DNA from: Incurvaria masculella | Lineage: Eukaryota > Arthropoda > Insecta > Lepidoptera > Incurvariidae | Reading direction: 5' to 3' | NCBI GenBank assembly: GCA_946894095.1 | Contig: OX335652.1 | Span: forward strand, 7,835,001-7,899,000 | DNA: 64,000 bases | Shown: one piece after another, positions 36,009-47,344 of the stretch | Numbering within the stretch: the stretch's first letter is position 1 | How the letters are laid out: each line of letters begins with the position of its first letter | Made by a program: the position numbers and the translations under genes | The notes under the pieces: model-generated | Seen by the model: only the letters and a program-made list of their open reading frames with translations | Databases searched by the model: none | What the model was told of the DNA's origin: nothing

Positions 36009-37167
36009 CTGTCGAATTAGTGAATATAATCAGTTTAAGAATAAGACACAAGGACCGAATAGTCAATCTACAAGAACTTCCCGATTTTGTATTAGTTTTA
36101 TTTTAGCTAGCTGATAATTATAGTGTTTGGTCTGTAAAGATATATAGACTTTGTGTCAAACTAAGGGAGGAAACCGGGGTCCCACAATCGGGGGCCTACT
36201 TTTACCAAAAAAATAGTCTGGCCACTCAGCGCGGAAACGCCGCTAGTGTTCTAGGAACCTTTAAAAAAAGACGTTGCAGAGGACTATTTTAATTTACTTT
36301 AGTTATAGTTATTTTTATTTTGTTATGAAATATTGTTTTCGATTAAATTGAATTTTAAACCAATACCCCCTGCAAAAGGATTTCATACTAATATCATACT
36401 AAGTTTTTTATAATTATAGAAATGTATTAAATAATTATTATTTTAATACATTAGTAAATCAGTTTAACTGCAAAAAAAGCTGATTCACAACATAGTATTG
36501 ATTTTACATACCTTTCTGACTTTTCATATTAACCATTTTCGCGACTGTACTCTCTGCACAAAGTTGTTGCACGCTCACCTCTCAGTAGCCATAGTCAAAC
36601 TTCTGAATAGGTTTTTTCTCAACTTCTCGACTCGTGGACATTAATTCTTCCAAACCATAAAATGTTTTCAACAAAAATAAGCTCATACGAGTGGCCGTGT
36701 CATTCGTATAGAATCGCGCTTTGTTCGTCACGACTCCGGACAAGTTACATGCAAAGCCAATAAATGGAATAGTCTCGCTATTAAATTGCATGATAAATGT
36801 ATTTTTAGGAGAGAAAATTTGTCAGCATTATAGGGGGTCTGACCAGCATTTATAAAAATATTTTTATTGACTGTTACTGCCTATAATTTTGAATTATTAA
36901 CAAGTTAGGCTTGGTTAAATATGCCTTTTTTTACTATGCAAGTACGTCACTTTTTTTCAACGAATTTAATATGTATGCACGTTTAAGCTGCTAGTGTTCT
37001 AAAAATAGTAATGTTTCATTCAATAAAGATAGCTGTAAAAATAACTATTTTATGAATGTTGGCAAGACTGGACTTGAACAATAAGGAAATCTTTCGCCGG
37101 CATTGGTCTATGAAATCCTCCATTTCATTAATTCTGAATTTTTCTCCTGCTGAAAAGTTATTTTTTT
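36009..37167. other. intergenic, nothing recognised
   Basis: No supported gene or repeat. AT-rich throughout. Confidence 0.35.
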
Positions 37168-37493
37168 AGGGTTCCGTACCCAAAGGGTGAAAACGGAACC
37201 CTATTACTAAGCCTCCGCTGTCCGTCCGTCCGTACGTCCGTCCGTCCGTCTGTCCGTCACAGGGCTGTATCTCATCAACCGTAATAGGTACGCAGCTGAA
37301 ATTTTCACAGAGTGTGTATTTATTTTGCCGCTATAACAACAAATAAAATAAAAAAAATAAAAAAAGTAAAATAAAAAAATAATAAAAATCAAAAGGGGGC
37401 CCCATACAAAAAACGTTACTTTTTGTGTTAAATTTTGAACGATGGTACGGGACCCGTCGTGCGCGAGTCCGACTCGCACTTGGCCGGTTTTTC
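37168..37493 (+). mobile_element. Helentron-like element, copy 10, complete
   Basis: AGGGTTCCGTACCCAAAGGG start, (GTCC)n, 'gtcacagggctgtatctcat', 'tttgccgctataacaacaaa', 'acgatggtacgggaccc', and the hairpin gcgcgagtccgactcgcac plus TTGGCCGGTTTTT. It lies just upstream of a broken reverse transcriptase; the two are probably unrelated insertions. Confidence 0.9.
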
Positions 37494-37525
37494 TTTAATA
37501 AATACATGCCATGTCATGCCACATG

Positions 37526-38439
37526 TGACCTCTTACCTCAATAATCGAACTCAGTATGTCACTGTAAAAGGTTATTGTTCTAGTTTTGTCCCAGTCACAT
37601 CTGGTGTTTCTCAAGGATCCCACCTCGGCCCTCTATTATTCAACATCTATATTAATGACGTAAACAAATTTATCCGTAACTCTAGCCTTTATCTTTATGC
37701 TGATGATAAAAAAATCGTTAAAATAATAAAGAGCGTAGTAGATTGTAATAAACTTCAATTAGATATCGACTGTCTGGCAAACACGTACTGTAAAGATAAT
37801 CAGCTTCATCTTAATGCAGATAAATGTAGCGTTATTTCGTATTCACGCAAAAAAAAAACTACTATTTATAAATATACTATTGGAAATAAATTACTGAAAA
37901 GAGTAAATTAAATAAGAGATCTGGGTGTTATATTAGATTCGAAGCTACTCTTTCGTTCTCATGTTGAGCAAATCACGTCTAAGGCATTCAAGATGTTGGG
38001 TTTTATTTTCAGAGTATGTTTTGCTTTTAAATATCCAACAACTTTCAAAACTCTATATTTCGCATACGTCAGAAGTCATTTGGAATATGCCTCAACGGTT
38101 TGGAACCCTCAATATGCCACTTATATAAATAGCATTGAGAAAGTTCGAAATATTTTTTTAAAATATGTATCCTATCGTACTCGCCACAATGATATGTGTG
38201 TATCTGATATTCTCTGTACACTTGAACACCGTCGAGATGTGAGAGACTTCACAATGCTTTATAAGGTTATATATTCGCTGATTGATAGTCCATACCTTAT
38301 GCAAAATATTTATTTTAGGTGTCCTTTAAGAGTCACACGATCCACTGATACTTTTTATGTCCATAAGACTAGTACTAATTACTTACAAAATTCATTTATT
38401 AGACGAGCATGTACTTCTTTCGACAGATTATGTCCATAA
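37526..38439 (+). pseudogene. non-LTR retrotransposon reverse transcriptase, 5'-truncated and stopped
   Basis: The translation shows reverse transcriptase motifs in order: VTSYLNNRTQYV, SGVSQGSHLGPLLFNIYIND, and the catalytic YADD box (codons 37696-37707), then DNQLHLNADKC, DLGVILDSKL and YVRSHLEYASTVWNP. These are typical of Jockey/CR1-type LINEs. The frame is broken by an in-frame TAA at 37909-37911 between KRVN and IRDLGVILD and then continues in the same frame to 38439. Endonuclease and the first reverse transcriptase motifs are missing, so this is a 5'-truncated dead copy. Codons upstream of about 37526 come from the adjacent Helentron-like element and are not part of the protein. AT-rich codon use fits the surrounding DNA, unlike ind. 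The precise clade was not determined. Confidence 0.88.
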
Positions 38440-38699
38440 ATTTACATTTTTTATATTAGTTTATCTAAATTAAAGAAAACCCTAAATTTATTGTAGATTT
38501 ATCTGATCATTTATTATTTATTTACTCATTTAATAGTTAGAACGTATTTTATTTTTGGTAGTTTTTATTTTTTTGTAGTGTATTCTTTGTTGTTAATTTA
38601 ACTTGTGTGATACAATATAGAACTAGCGGCTGATGCCAAATGAGATATTGGTAACGATGCCAATATGTTTGAATGTGCAATATTTGAAGTCATGTATGT

Positions 38700-38880
38700 T
38701 TTATCTTAAACACTGTCATTAATTACGAGGGAATTAGGAGAATTCCATATTATTGGTAAAGAACAGGTGGCGGTATTGGTAGATGCACTAACAACGAAAA
38801 GTATACTTGCTGGTTCAAGTCCAGACTTGCAGTAGATTCAGAAGGTTGTTATTTTTACAGCTTTCTTTCTTCGTTTAATA
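38700..38880 (+). repeat. dispersed repeat with tRNA-like B box, copy 2
   Basis: Matches 16215-16430 in 'tcttaaacactgt', 'aggagaattccatatta', 'cttgctggttcaagtccaga' and 'cttgcagta'. GGTTCAAGTCC resembles a B box. Confidence 0.5.
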
Positions 38881-39214
38881 CGTCCATCCTTTATGTTAGG
38901 TTATGCATTCATTTCCAAAATAAGGCTGAAGTTAAATTTAATGTAAAGCGATCTATTATTGGATAATTTTCGTAGTTTTAGATCGGTCCGATATTTATCT
39001 CCAACCTTTAACCCTTTGATGGTCGTCTTTGTGAGATTCGGGCGAAGCTTTTTAGGGTTGTCAGAGTATCATATATTATTTTTATTAAATTATTTTTCGT
39101 TGATAGTCGAGGAGGTGGCCATTGTACAAAAAAAATTTTTAATTCACTTCCTCGCATATCAAACAAAATTCAAACATTGACCGCAGCCCAAATAAATGCT
39201 GCGCCGCTTTTTGT
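38881..39214. other. intergenic, nothing recognised
   Basis: No supported feature. Confidence 0.35.
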
Positions 39215-39440
39215 TTGTGACTGGAAACTAATGATTAATACCACACTCACTGGCATGATGTTAGCGAAACACAATACATCGGAACCAGGTGCCATGCCAG
39301 GACCTTTCTTATATTGCACGGCTGCCTTGAACTGTATGGAAACATTTACAACTATCGTTCGATCAAGGCGATGGTACCAATCCGGGTGGGAGCAATAAGT
39401 ATGGAAACATTTGGGGACTTATATGAAAACCGAACCACTA
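39215..39440 (-). mobile_element. SINE, tail part, minus orientation
   Basis: 'gactggaaactaatgattaa', 'accaggtgccatgccaggac', 'ttatattgcacggctgcctt' and 'aaggcgatggtaccaatccg' follow the tail order of the complete copy at 59310-59684. The head is decayed. Confidence 0.7.
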
Positions 39441-40076
39441 ACACGGCGAATCCCTTAATTGCCTCTTATGAAATTCACGGAAAGAAAAGCGTAGGCTGAA
39501 TTACATCTGTTTACGTGCCAGAACTCACACATCACAAAGTAGGTTGGGGTATCATTATTTTTGTCTACTTACTTTCTGCCCACTGCTGAAAACCTCCACA
39601 CCTATAGTGCCTTCGTAAATTAAGTGACAAGGCACTAATAAATACATAACGATAAAATTTACTTTTTATTAAAAAAAATTTTTTATTTCGTTTATCTAAA
39701 TACAAAAATGCAACCCTGACGACGTCGGTGCGTGGATTCAGCGATATCAAAATAATGACGCCCGTTGTACCGGCATACAGGGCTTCATGCGTCCTGGACA
39801 ATAATAATTTGTGTGTCAACAGAAATAAAATAATAAGGCATTGTTACATTGTTATTAGCTACGTTAGATTCGCTTTTGTGCTGTGATCTGCGCGCGACCG
39901 GTGGAGGGTTGTGTCGGCATATGTTACAAAGAGTCGGACCCACAGACACAAGCACACTTGTGTTTGTTTTATTATTGTGTAGAGATTTTAGCGGTGCACG
40001 GGCTTCTTAAATAACTGTTTGATGAATTTAATTTTATGCCTTGATAGGTTGTAGGGATGATTGATTTATTATATCA
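39441..40076. other. intergenic, nothing recognised
   Basis: No supported feature. Confidence 0.35.
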
Positions 40077-40290
40077 TGCTCTTCGGAGCTGCATAATGCC
40101 ATCCCTCAGTCTCTTTACCATCACTCAGCGTGGAACAGGCAGGGAATGTCCCCATTCACGGTTTATCCTCCCATCCAAATCCAATCCTCTAGATTCCTTA
40201 TTTCTAGGATCGGTAAACTATGGAATGCACTCCAGGGATGTATTTAACCAAAATTTCAACCTGGGATCCTTTAATCAGTTTATTTTTCAT
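40077..40290 (+). pseudogene. C-terminal remnant of a non-LTR retrotransposon protein
   Basis: From 40077 one frame reads CSSELHNAIPQSLYHHSAWN, then PFTVYPP and SRIGKLWNAL. A shift of one base at about 40232-40236 leads into DVFNQNFNLGSFNQFIF. The order C-S-x-E-L-H-x-x-I-P ... RxGKLWNxLP-x-x-VFxxxxNLGSF is the usual C-terminus of insect Jockey-superfamily ORF2 proteins, and a single missing base explains the shift. It may belong to a different copy from the one at 37.5-38.4 kb. Confidence 0.72.
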
Positions 40291-41220
40291 TTCATTTATT
40301 TGAACTTTTTAGTAGTCAAACTACACTAAGATACGTCACAAACTGATAGATCCGCGGATTCGATGAACTCAGTAAAGAACAACCCGCAAATAAACTTTAC
40401 TGGTTTATGTAGCATCTTTTTCCCGTCCACGATTATGAAATACACACACTTAGCCATTATTGCACGAAGAGACGGCTGAGTAAATAATTGTTCAAACGCG
40501 TCACTTTTAGTGAAACGCATGGAGTTCCATCTATACTGTCCATAAAAAGTGACGTGTTTTATCAAACATTTACATATGTTGATTTAGATTTTTTGTCCTT
40601 TCGTGCACTCGGCCCTAAGACCTCAATGCTAATGCCAAACAATTCTTTGGTAGATAAGATTAAGACAAAGAACGAAGAACAAATAACAAACGAACAAACG
40701 TGGCGTGAAGAAGTACCTGGATGTCCGGCATGGTTTTTGCAGCCTCCGTGTAATTTCAAAAGCCCATGGGCATCGTCGGGGACCTCTTAATTGAGATCCT
40801 GGCGTACGCTAATTGAAATGAAATGAAACCATATTTCAGTAACATTGTACATCTACCCGTTAAAAAAATCCGTCTAAATTTTAGACTGATTTATATTTTG
40901 CATGTTAAATGGTTACCACATTACAGTTTCCAATTAATTTGGAGTTTCAAATATGCGTTAATTTCGTACAAAGTAATTAAATCTGCAAGCTCCAATAAAT
41001 TTATATCAAACTTCAGGCGCGCCCGCACACATGATTTTGACAGTGATAGAGCAGAATATTAAAAATTCCTCGTATTTGAAATGACGGTTTAATAGACATG
41101 TTTGTGACACAACATTATTAAAGGTTGAAGGTTGGGTTTCGTAGGTACGCATTGGTTATTTCATAATGATATTTTTATTTAAGTTAAAATAAGATTAAAA
41201 TCCTTTGGGATAACATCATA
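40291..41220. other. intergenic, nothing recognised
   Basis: No supported gene. The words 'acgcatggagttccatctat' and 'aaaagtgacg' near 40515-40555 mirror 'agtgaaacgc' locally, but no clear element can be bounded. Confidence 0.35.
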
Positions 41221-41388
41221 GGCTGAGATAAATAGTCGTAACAGAAACTAAGACTAGCCAAAAGTAGTACTTTGTGACGTCAATTTGCATTACTTTGAGA
41301 TTGCGTCCATACAAAATGTGTCAAAGTGACGTCACAAAGTACTACTTTCCGTTAGTCTTAGTTTCTGTTACGTCTATCTATCTCAGCC
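41221..41388 (-). mobile_element. 168-bp palindromic MITE, copy 2 (Harbinger-like)
   Basis: Same ends (GGCTGAGATAAATAGTCG, CTCAGCC) and same length as 26397-26564. The asymmetric centre (tttgcattactttgagattg) is the reverse complement of copy 1's centre. Flanks are ATA and TTA. Confidence 0.8.
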
Positions 41389-42117
41389 TTATTATTAATC
41401 AGTGGATATTTTCTATTTCCTTGGAAATAATACCATAATATAAATTATATAATCAAAATTGTAATGAGATGGAGGTTATATTTTTATTCGGTAATAATAT
41501 CATAGAGAAAGATTTTTTTTATAATACTATAAATCGTAAAATTGACCTACCAATTTTCCCCCGTCATGATTAAGGCGAATAAGACTTCCTTTAGAAAACC
41601 CTTATTAGCACGCTATGATTTCCTGGCCCCATTCTCCCAGGCTCCAGTGATTCGAACAACCCCCTATTTTAAGAGTAATTGTCTAAAAGTAACAATCTCC
41701 GTCCGTCCGTCTGTTGGTACTCCCCCGTGCGCATACTGGCACTTTCGGAAACACGTGACCCTAATTAGAGGGCGATGCGAAATAGCTGAGTAAAAAGTAA
41801 GCTCGCTCAATTATTAACTTTAGAGTTGAGTGGCATAGGTCGAAGAACATACGTCGACTTGGCATGGTGACGCATACTTTTGTGATTTGAAAATTTGCAA
41901 AAAAAATATTTAGTATCTCAGTTAAGGGGAGGCTATGAGAACATGTAGATGGCGCCACAGTTACTATGTTCGTACGCACTAATCTCCCGAAGTTTCTGAA
42001 GTTACATCTGACTTATGTTGGAAGTCTTTACAGGGTAATTTTGAACTTCAATGAGACTGAACGATTGAAAGAAGGTGGTTTTTTCACACGTAAAACCGCG
42101 TACCGCAGCTATTTTTC
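41389..42117. other. intergenic, nothing recognised
   Basis: No supported gene. A few GTCC units at 41700-41712 lack the rest of the Helentron-like element. Confidence 0.35.
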
Positions 42118-42225
42118 CGGCTGGGTTGGTACAATCGCGTTGGATAAAAACATGGACAAAATGACAATGAAAAACTGTCCGTCGTGATTGAGCCACTTCA
42201 ATGTAGCAGTGGTCATAAAGGGAAT
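42118..42225 (+). mobile_element. SINE tail fragment
   Basis: 'cggctgggttggtacaatcg', 'cgttggataaaaacatgg' and 'gtagcagtggtcataaaggg' are shared tail words in plus orientation. Confidence 0.55.
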
Positions 42226-42386
42226 CAAATCAAATCAAATAATTGATTGCATATTTGTAGAGGGAACCCATATGAGGAAAATATTAGCGAGTACTATCTA
42301 CAAATTGCCTGGGTAGGCGTACAATAGCATGTGGCCTTTACTAAGAGGGCAGTACAATCACTACATTACCTAAATCTAACTAAATG

Positions 42387-42510
42387 TCCTAAAGGTCCTG
42401 GCATGGCACCTAATTCCGTCTGGAATGCGGTGTGTTGGGCTAATATCATGACGGTGCATGTGGTATTAGCCTATATATATAAGATATATACATATAAAAA
42501 AAATCCGTGT
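42387..42510 (+). mobile_element. SINE 3' end fragment
   Basis: 'aaggtcctggcatggcacct', 'gtgtgttgggctaatatcat' and 'gtggtattagcc' are the last part of the shared tail, ending in an A-rich run. It may be the continuation of 42118-42225, separated by an insertion. Confidence 0.6.
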
Positions 42511-42880
42511 AAATATGGATTTGATTGGAGATAATAGCTATTTTTAATATGTTTAGGTACTTAAATAAGTAAAAATTACTGAAATTATATCATGGACATT
42601 ATTCACAAGTTTCGCAGGTTCGTTACCATAATCCGAAAAAGGATATTTTCATGAAAAATTTGGATGCGTCCCAGATTAGTTTTGAGATAAATAGAAGGTC
42701 GACGTCGACATTTCGTGTTTTTGTTCGATACCGAACGAAACAAGTAAAAGTTGCCAGTCACCTTCCGTATTAAATGTGTAGCTAATGGAGTGTGTACTGC
42801 AACCCTTCGCGTTGAAATTGAGTAATTTTCTGAGCTGCATCCATGCTTTTGCTATGAAATAAATATTAAGATTCATTTTT
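42511..42880. other. intergenic, nothing recognised
   Basis: No supported feature. Confidence 0.35.
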
Positions 42881-43244
42881 AGGGTTACTCAATAGTACCC
42901 AAAGGGTGCCAACGGAACCATATTACTAAACCTCCGCTGTCCGTCCGTCCGTCCGTCCGTCTGTCACAGGGCAGTATCTCATTAACCGTAATAGGTAGGC
43001 AGCTGATTTTTTATTGGTTTATTTATTTTGCCGCTGTAACAAAAAATAGGTAAAATTAAAATGTAATAAAAAATAAAGGGGGGCCTTATACAATAATCAT
43101 GATTTTTTATGATAAATCTTGTACGATGGTACGGAACCCTTCGTGTACGAGTACGACTCGTACTTGCATATGTTCTTAGATTTACACCGTCGCTGTACAT
43201 AATGTTTTGAAAACTTACGGTTTTCCGGTGAGCAATGCCGTGCT

Positions 43245-43290
43245 TGGCCGACATGTTTCGCCTCCCACGACGGAAGCATCGTCAGGGCCA
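43245..43290 (-). ncRNA. hammerhead-ribozyme-like motif, left arm
   Basis: Exact reverse complement of the motif at 43607-43652, so an antisense transcript of this arm carries the same fold. See that entry for the base-by-base description. Confidence 0.5.
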
Positions 43291-43606
43291 CTTCGTTGCC
43301 CCGGAGTTACGTCTGACAGCCCGGCTCGTCAAACGGTAACTGGCGGGCGTCGGCTGCGAAGATTGTAGGTTGGACTCCTCTTCTTGCTCAGCATAGACCG
43401 AAGGGCACACACGTCACAGTGGCACCAGCTGACACCGTTAGCTATGTGTGCACGAAGCCCTATATGTCTATGGTGCAGCAAATTGACAACCTACCCGCAT
43501 CCACGAGGCAGCCCGAACCTACCCACACCTACAATCTTCGCAGCCGACGCCCGCCAGTTACCGTTTGACGAGCCGGGCTGTCAGACGTAACTCCGGGGCA
43601 ACGAAG

Positions 43607-43652
43607 TGGCCCTGACGATGCTTCCGTCGTGGGAGGCGAAACATGTCGGCCA
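43607..43652 (+). ncRNA. hammerhead-ribozyme-like motif, right arm
   Basis: Core CTGACGA (43612-43618) fits C-U-G-A-N-G-A. Helix II is GCTTCC/GGAGGC (43620-43625 with 43632-43637, one G-U pair) closed by a six-base loop. GAAA follows at 43638-43641. A minimal helix III is formed by ACATGT (43641-43646), itself a palindrome that could pair between two RNAs. The candidate cleavage site is after GTC (43645-43647). Helix I is TGGCC with GGCCA (43607-43611 with 43648-43652). One extra T (43619) separates core and helix II. Minimal helix III is a known trait of Penelope-associated hammerheads; activity here is untested. Confidence 0.55.
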
Positions 43653-43909
43653 AGCACGGCATTGCTCACCGGAAAACCGTAAGTTTTCAAAACATTACGA
43701 ATCGTACTTGGCCGGTTTTTAATGTCATTCTGTCAATAGAGTAGGGCAAGTAATCTTAGTTGAGATTTTGATATTAACTTAATAGCTTTAGCTGGCGAGT
43801 TCACTTACGTTTAACTCCAACTTGTAATAAGATCGATATAAATTTAAATATCTCAGAAAAAAAAATGTGTCAGAACTACAATAATGCATGTAATATGTAA
43901 ACATATCTA

Positions 43910-45197
43910 TGCTAATAATAAATCTGTAAGGGGTCTTCATGGAGTTTTGTTTTCTAACATACTTCGTTTGTAGGCTTTATGTATGATACTAAGACTAAAT
44001 TGATGATTTTATTTAAGAAATCAGTTCTGTATGTATGAATAGAATAGAATAGAATAGAATAAACGTTTATTTCCTCATTTAAACAGTAACAGTTTTGTAT
44101 ACAATACTCGTAACTTAGAACTAAGAGGAAAAGGGAGCCAACTCAGCTAACGTACAACTCCCTCGCGATGAGAGCGATGCAGCGCTGATCTTCCGTTGGT
44201 CCTAACACACTTAAGGATAAGACATAATATATGTAATCAGCTATCACCACTAAGAATAATAAAATACAGGCTAGGCAACATTAATTACACAGGCTATATA
44301 TATGTATGTATATGTATGTATGTTCCTCCATAACTCTTAAACCGATCATCCGATTTCGATTAAACTTACTACACGTATATTTCAATACACGGGACGCAGG
44401 ATAGGCTACATTTAATTCAGTTCCGCTCACGTTAAGATGTAGCTGTCATACAAACCGAAATGCCCCGAGGCGGCCGCGGCGGCTTGGGGGGTAATCACTA
44501 TATGCCCTTATTTCTTCGTTTACTTCTTCTAAGCCACGCAACGGACTTTTTAATACGGTTTTAATGAATATAAGGAGCGATCAACGGGAAAGGATTGCGT
44601 ATGTAATTTTTAAATAATTAATACAAACCTTAAGAGAAAAATTAAAACTATATACTTGAAAACTGTAGGTGTTAAAAAGGCCTACAGAAAGTTCCACGAT
44701 ATCATGTAGAGCGATAACTTCGAACCACTCGCCCGATTTATTTGCGTATTTTATCAACGTATAGCAACTCTGGGCGCAGTCAGATTCCGGATGGGTTACC
44801 GTTTTCGATGTTGAAGGTGTCTGTGGTTCGTGTTCCTCATAAAACTTTGTAAAAGTAAGGAAGGTGTTAGGGTTAATCCCGCCTTTGTTGGTTTTGTATC
44901 AATTTCTTTGTAGCAGTGCCAGTGCAGTAAGGGTCTGGCGGCACATGCTTTTAAAATTCGCTCCCGAATGTTTACGAAGCTCTAGATGGGAATATGTCGA
45001 TGTTTGTCATTAAATCATGCCATATCGGTTCAAACGATTTTGATTAAATTTAGTAAATTGATACACATAACATTGAACATTGATAAATATAGTCCTGGAC
45101 CAGCCTTTTTGTAGGCCACTTTTTATCCAGGAAATAATTCAGACCGAAATCAATCCAACACGACATTGACCCGAGCAGAGCCGGGTACCGCAGCTAG
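43910..45197 (-). mobile_element. long dispersed repeat, minus orientation, split by a retroposon
   Basis: Reads in reverse the words seen at 34550-34905 (ctaataataaatctgtaagg, gtatgtatg, tcctccataactcttaaacc, agctgtcatacaaac). It ends at 45155-45197 with acccgagcagagccggg and ccgcagctagt, the reverse of the start of repeats such as 23585-24400. The (GTAT)n zone is interrupted by the insertion at 44037-44283. No protein frame survives. Confidence 0.5.
44037..44283 (-). mobile_element. (TAGAA)n-tailed retroposon 3' end, nested
   Basis: Starts with gaatagaatagaatagaata and 'aacgtttattt' (3' tail on the minus strand), then 'agccaactcagctaacgtac', 'gatgcagcgctgatcttccg' and 'ttggtcctaacacactta'. 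The same order occurs at 50963-51160 (gtgccagctcagc, cagcgctgatgttacgctgg, tccggacacactt). It is probably a LINE 3' end, and it is inserted in the repeat at 43910-45197. Confidence 0.6.
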
Positions 45198-45439
45198 TAA
45201 TACATAAAATACATCTTACACCCAAAACTTTTCCTCCCAAAACTGCCTTTCCACCAATGATAGAGCACATAAAATAATACAAAAAGGTGGCGCCATCTGT
45301 CGCCACTTCCGTCCTTTCTTACTCGCAAAAATTTACTACATACTTGGACACTGATCTTGTACCGAGACAAACTTTCGAAAAACGTTCGAATTTTTCGTTT
45401 TTCCATAGTGATAAGCCCTAACATTGCATTTTTCAAAAG

Positions 45440-45730
45440 TGCATTTCAATACGAACGCGAGATGTTACTGTTCGGAATTCGGAAGCATGGCTCTAGGTTG
45501 TAGGATTAAGCCCACCCGGGTTGGTACCACCGCATTGGATGAAATCATGGTTGAAGCGGCAATGAAAAAAGTCCGTTCTTTTTAAAACCAGCTCAAGGTA
45601 GCCGTTCTCATAAAGGGAAGGTCCTGGCATGGTACATCATGTGAATGGAATATGGTGTATTGGGCTAATATCATAATGGTAGTTGTGTGCTATTAGCCAT
45701 CCATATCAGGTTCCATAAAGAAAAATCGTT
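45440..45730 (+). mobile_element. SINE with shared tail
   Basis: 'cgaacgcgagatgttactgt', 'cccgggttggtaccaccgca', 'aaggtcctggcatggtacat' and 'tattgggctaatatcataat', ending 'ccatccatatcaggttcc' and A-rich. The head is decayed. Confidence 0.7.
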
Positions 45731-46474
45731 TTTTTTTCTACATTTTTAGAAATCTTCGATCATCAAATCAGCTGCAATCATTCCCATATAGTATTATCGA
45801 GTACTGTTCCGGAACGGATGGAAGCCGCCTGCAGAGGGGTGCCTCCCGGCCCGATTCCGCATGGCCGTGGCATCCGTAAATGGATTAGTGATGTCGAAAC
45901 AAACATATTGTCGGAGCGTGGCGCGCCGAACTCGACGAGAGCAAATTATGATAGTTTAAAGATTGCCACGTGGCGCGGACATCTTTTAATTACGTGGCAC
46001 GGACCAAGTCCTGGGGCCAAGCATTATTACCGACTATTACTACAATAGATGACGAAATATTATCCCCGGTTTTGTATTAATAACTTTATATTTGTTGTGA
46101 TGATTTAGATATTAGGGATTGGTTGTTGATTCAGCGGAATATGAGTTTATTGGCTGGTTATGCGAACTAGGCTTGAAGTAAACAAATTATGAAAGTTTTA
46201 ATGAGCTCGAATATTGTTGCAGGGGTGGCTTTAGTGTGTATTTAAGTCTTATTTTGGGCGCATAGCTTCTTGAAATTTCGTTTGTTTGGTTTACCTCAGA
46301 CAGTGGAAATAATTAACAATGTTATATTAATTACGTGAGGTAATATTAAGAATGAAAGTTTAAATAGATAAGGAACACAGAAAATAAAACAATAAATCGA
46401 GAACAATACAAAATTAGAAGGATTCTCCAACATATAAACGTTTAAGTGGCTCCCTAGTGGCTTCCGTGATCTTG
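45731..46474. other. intergenic, unrecognised open frame
   Basis: A 76-residue frame at 45818-46048 (+) shows no known domain and no supporting context. Nothing else is visible. Confidence 0.35.
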
Positions 46475-46770
46475 ATTTTCATGCCAGATGTCATGGATTC
46501 AATACCCGCTCCGTTTATGCACCACTCTTTTGAATTAGTCAGGTGCCTTTTGTAATGAATGCGAGCTGTTCTATGGTTCGAAATCCATGTAAAACTGTAA
46601 ATCCTCTTCCTTTACTGGGCGGTTGAGTTAAGCCCGACTGATACCATCGCATTGGGTGGTCGAAGCGGTAAAGGAAAATAGTTCGTGTTTTCCATCTGGC
46701 TCGATGTACCCGTGTTCATTAAAGCAAAGTCCTGGCATGGCACCTAATTATAATATGAATTATATTAAAT
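46475..46770 (+). mobile_element. tRNA-headed SINE with shared tail
   Basis: B-box-like 'ggattcaatacccgctcc', then 'aatgcgagctgttctatggt', 'ggtcgaagcggtaaagg', 'gttttccatctggctcgatg' and 'gtcctggcatggcaccta'. Head and tail order is as at 9060-9412. Confidence 0.65.
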
Positions 46771-47344
46771 ATAAAAAATAAATACATGATGTACTTTCAA
46801 ATACTGTTGTATCGTTACGCTCACTTGACCGATTGTTAGTTCCGTTCAATCATATTGACACCAAGCTTTGAGTAATATGTAGTTTAAAAATCTAATGTGA
46901 TATGAAAAGACATGACTATACTCAAATAAATAAATAATATGTACAAATAAAATAAATCCAACGTATTTGGAAAAATACTCGATCTGTAAATACTTACAAT
47001 GTGGCAACATTGGATCGTAAAATGGCACAATAAGATGACAATACGTCAACACGAAGCTCACAAGCCGAGCCGACATCACACGCGTGAGTCCGCGTTTTGT
47101 CGCGAAAATGTCCTCACACAGGCTGAATGTCCTCGCATTGTGCGGAGCCGCTCCGCCGTGGATCATTTGCGCGAATTTGTCATTCTTGACACGAGGATTG
47201 GGCTTTTCAAATTGCTTGGACGGGTGTATAACTTCGCTGCCCAGAATATCGCAAAACACTAAACAATAAATTCGTTAAGGAATAAAACCTAAACAAATGA
47301 TTGAAGCCAATACTTTTTTATGATAGCTAATATCAGGCCGGCTG
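46771..47344. other. intergenic, unrecognised frames on both strands
   Basis: 47000-47260 is open on both strands (137 aa on minus, 87 aa on plus). Neither has a recognisable domain, and the words 'cgcattgtgcggagccgctccgccg' suggest a repeat. I leave it uncalled. Confidence 0.35.

Larger units (their letters stand above)
43167..43701. mobile_element. large inverted-repeat element with hammerhead-like motifs (Penelope-like?)
   Basis: Two arms, 43201-43369 and 43528-43696 (169 bp each), are exact reverse complements wherever I compared them, around a unique 158-bp centre. A 9-bp duplication, tcgtacttg (43158-43166 and 43702-43710), brackets the insertion, so it moved as a unit into the Helentron-like element. 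Each arm carries a hammerhead-like motif and a CCGTAAGTTTTCAAAAC word that resembles a 5' splice site. The architecture recalls terminal repeats of Penelope-like elements, but no reverse transcriptase or GIY-YIG endonuclease is present. An unpaired 34-bp stretch lies at the left end only. Confidence 0.75.
42881..43722 (+). mobile_element. Helentron-like element, copy 11, split by insertion
   Basis: The 5' end (AGGGTTACTCAATAGTACCC, partly rearranged), GTCC run, 'tttgccgctgtaacaaaaaa' and 'acgatggtacggaaccc' lie at 42881-43166. The last piece, tcgtacttggccggttttt, is at 43702-43720. Between them sits the inverted-repeat element at 43167-43701, flanked by the 9-bp duplication tcgtacttg. Confidence 0.85.

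Noticed and set aside
43384..43590. 68-residue frame in the centre of the 43.2 kb inverted repeat
   Set aside because: Half of it lies in the inverted arm and it has no similarity to reverse transcriptase or GIY-YIG domains.
46846..47262. Overlapping frames on both strands (137 and 87 aa)
   Set aside because: Neither has a recognised domain, and being open on both strands suggests composition or a repeat, not coding.
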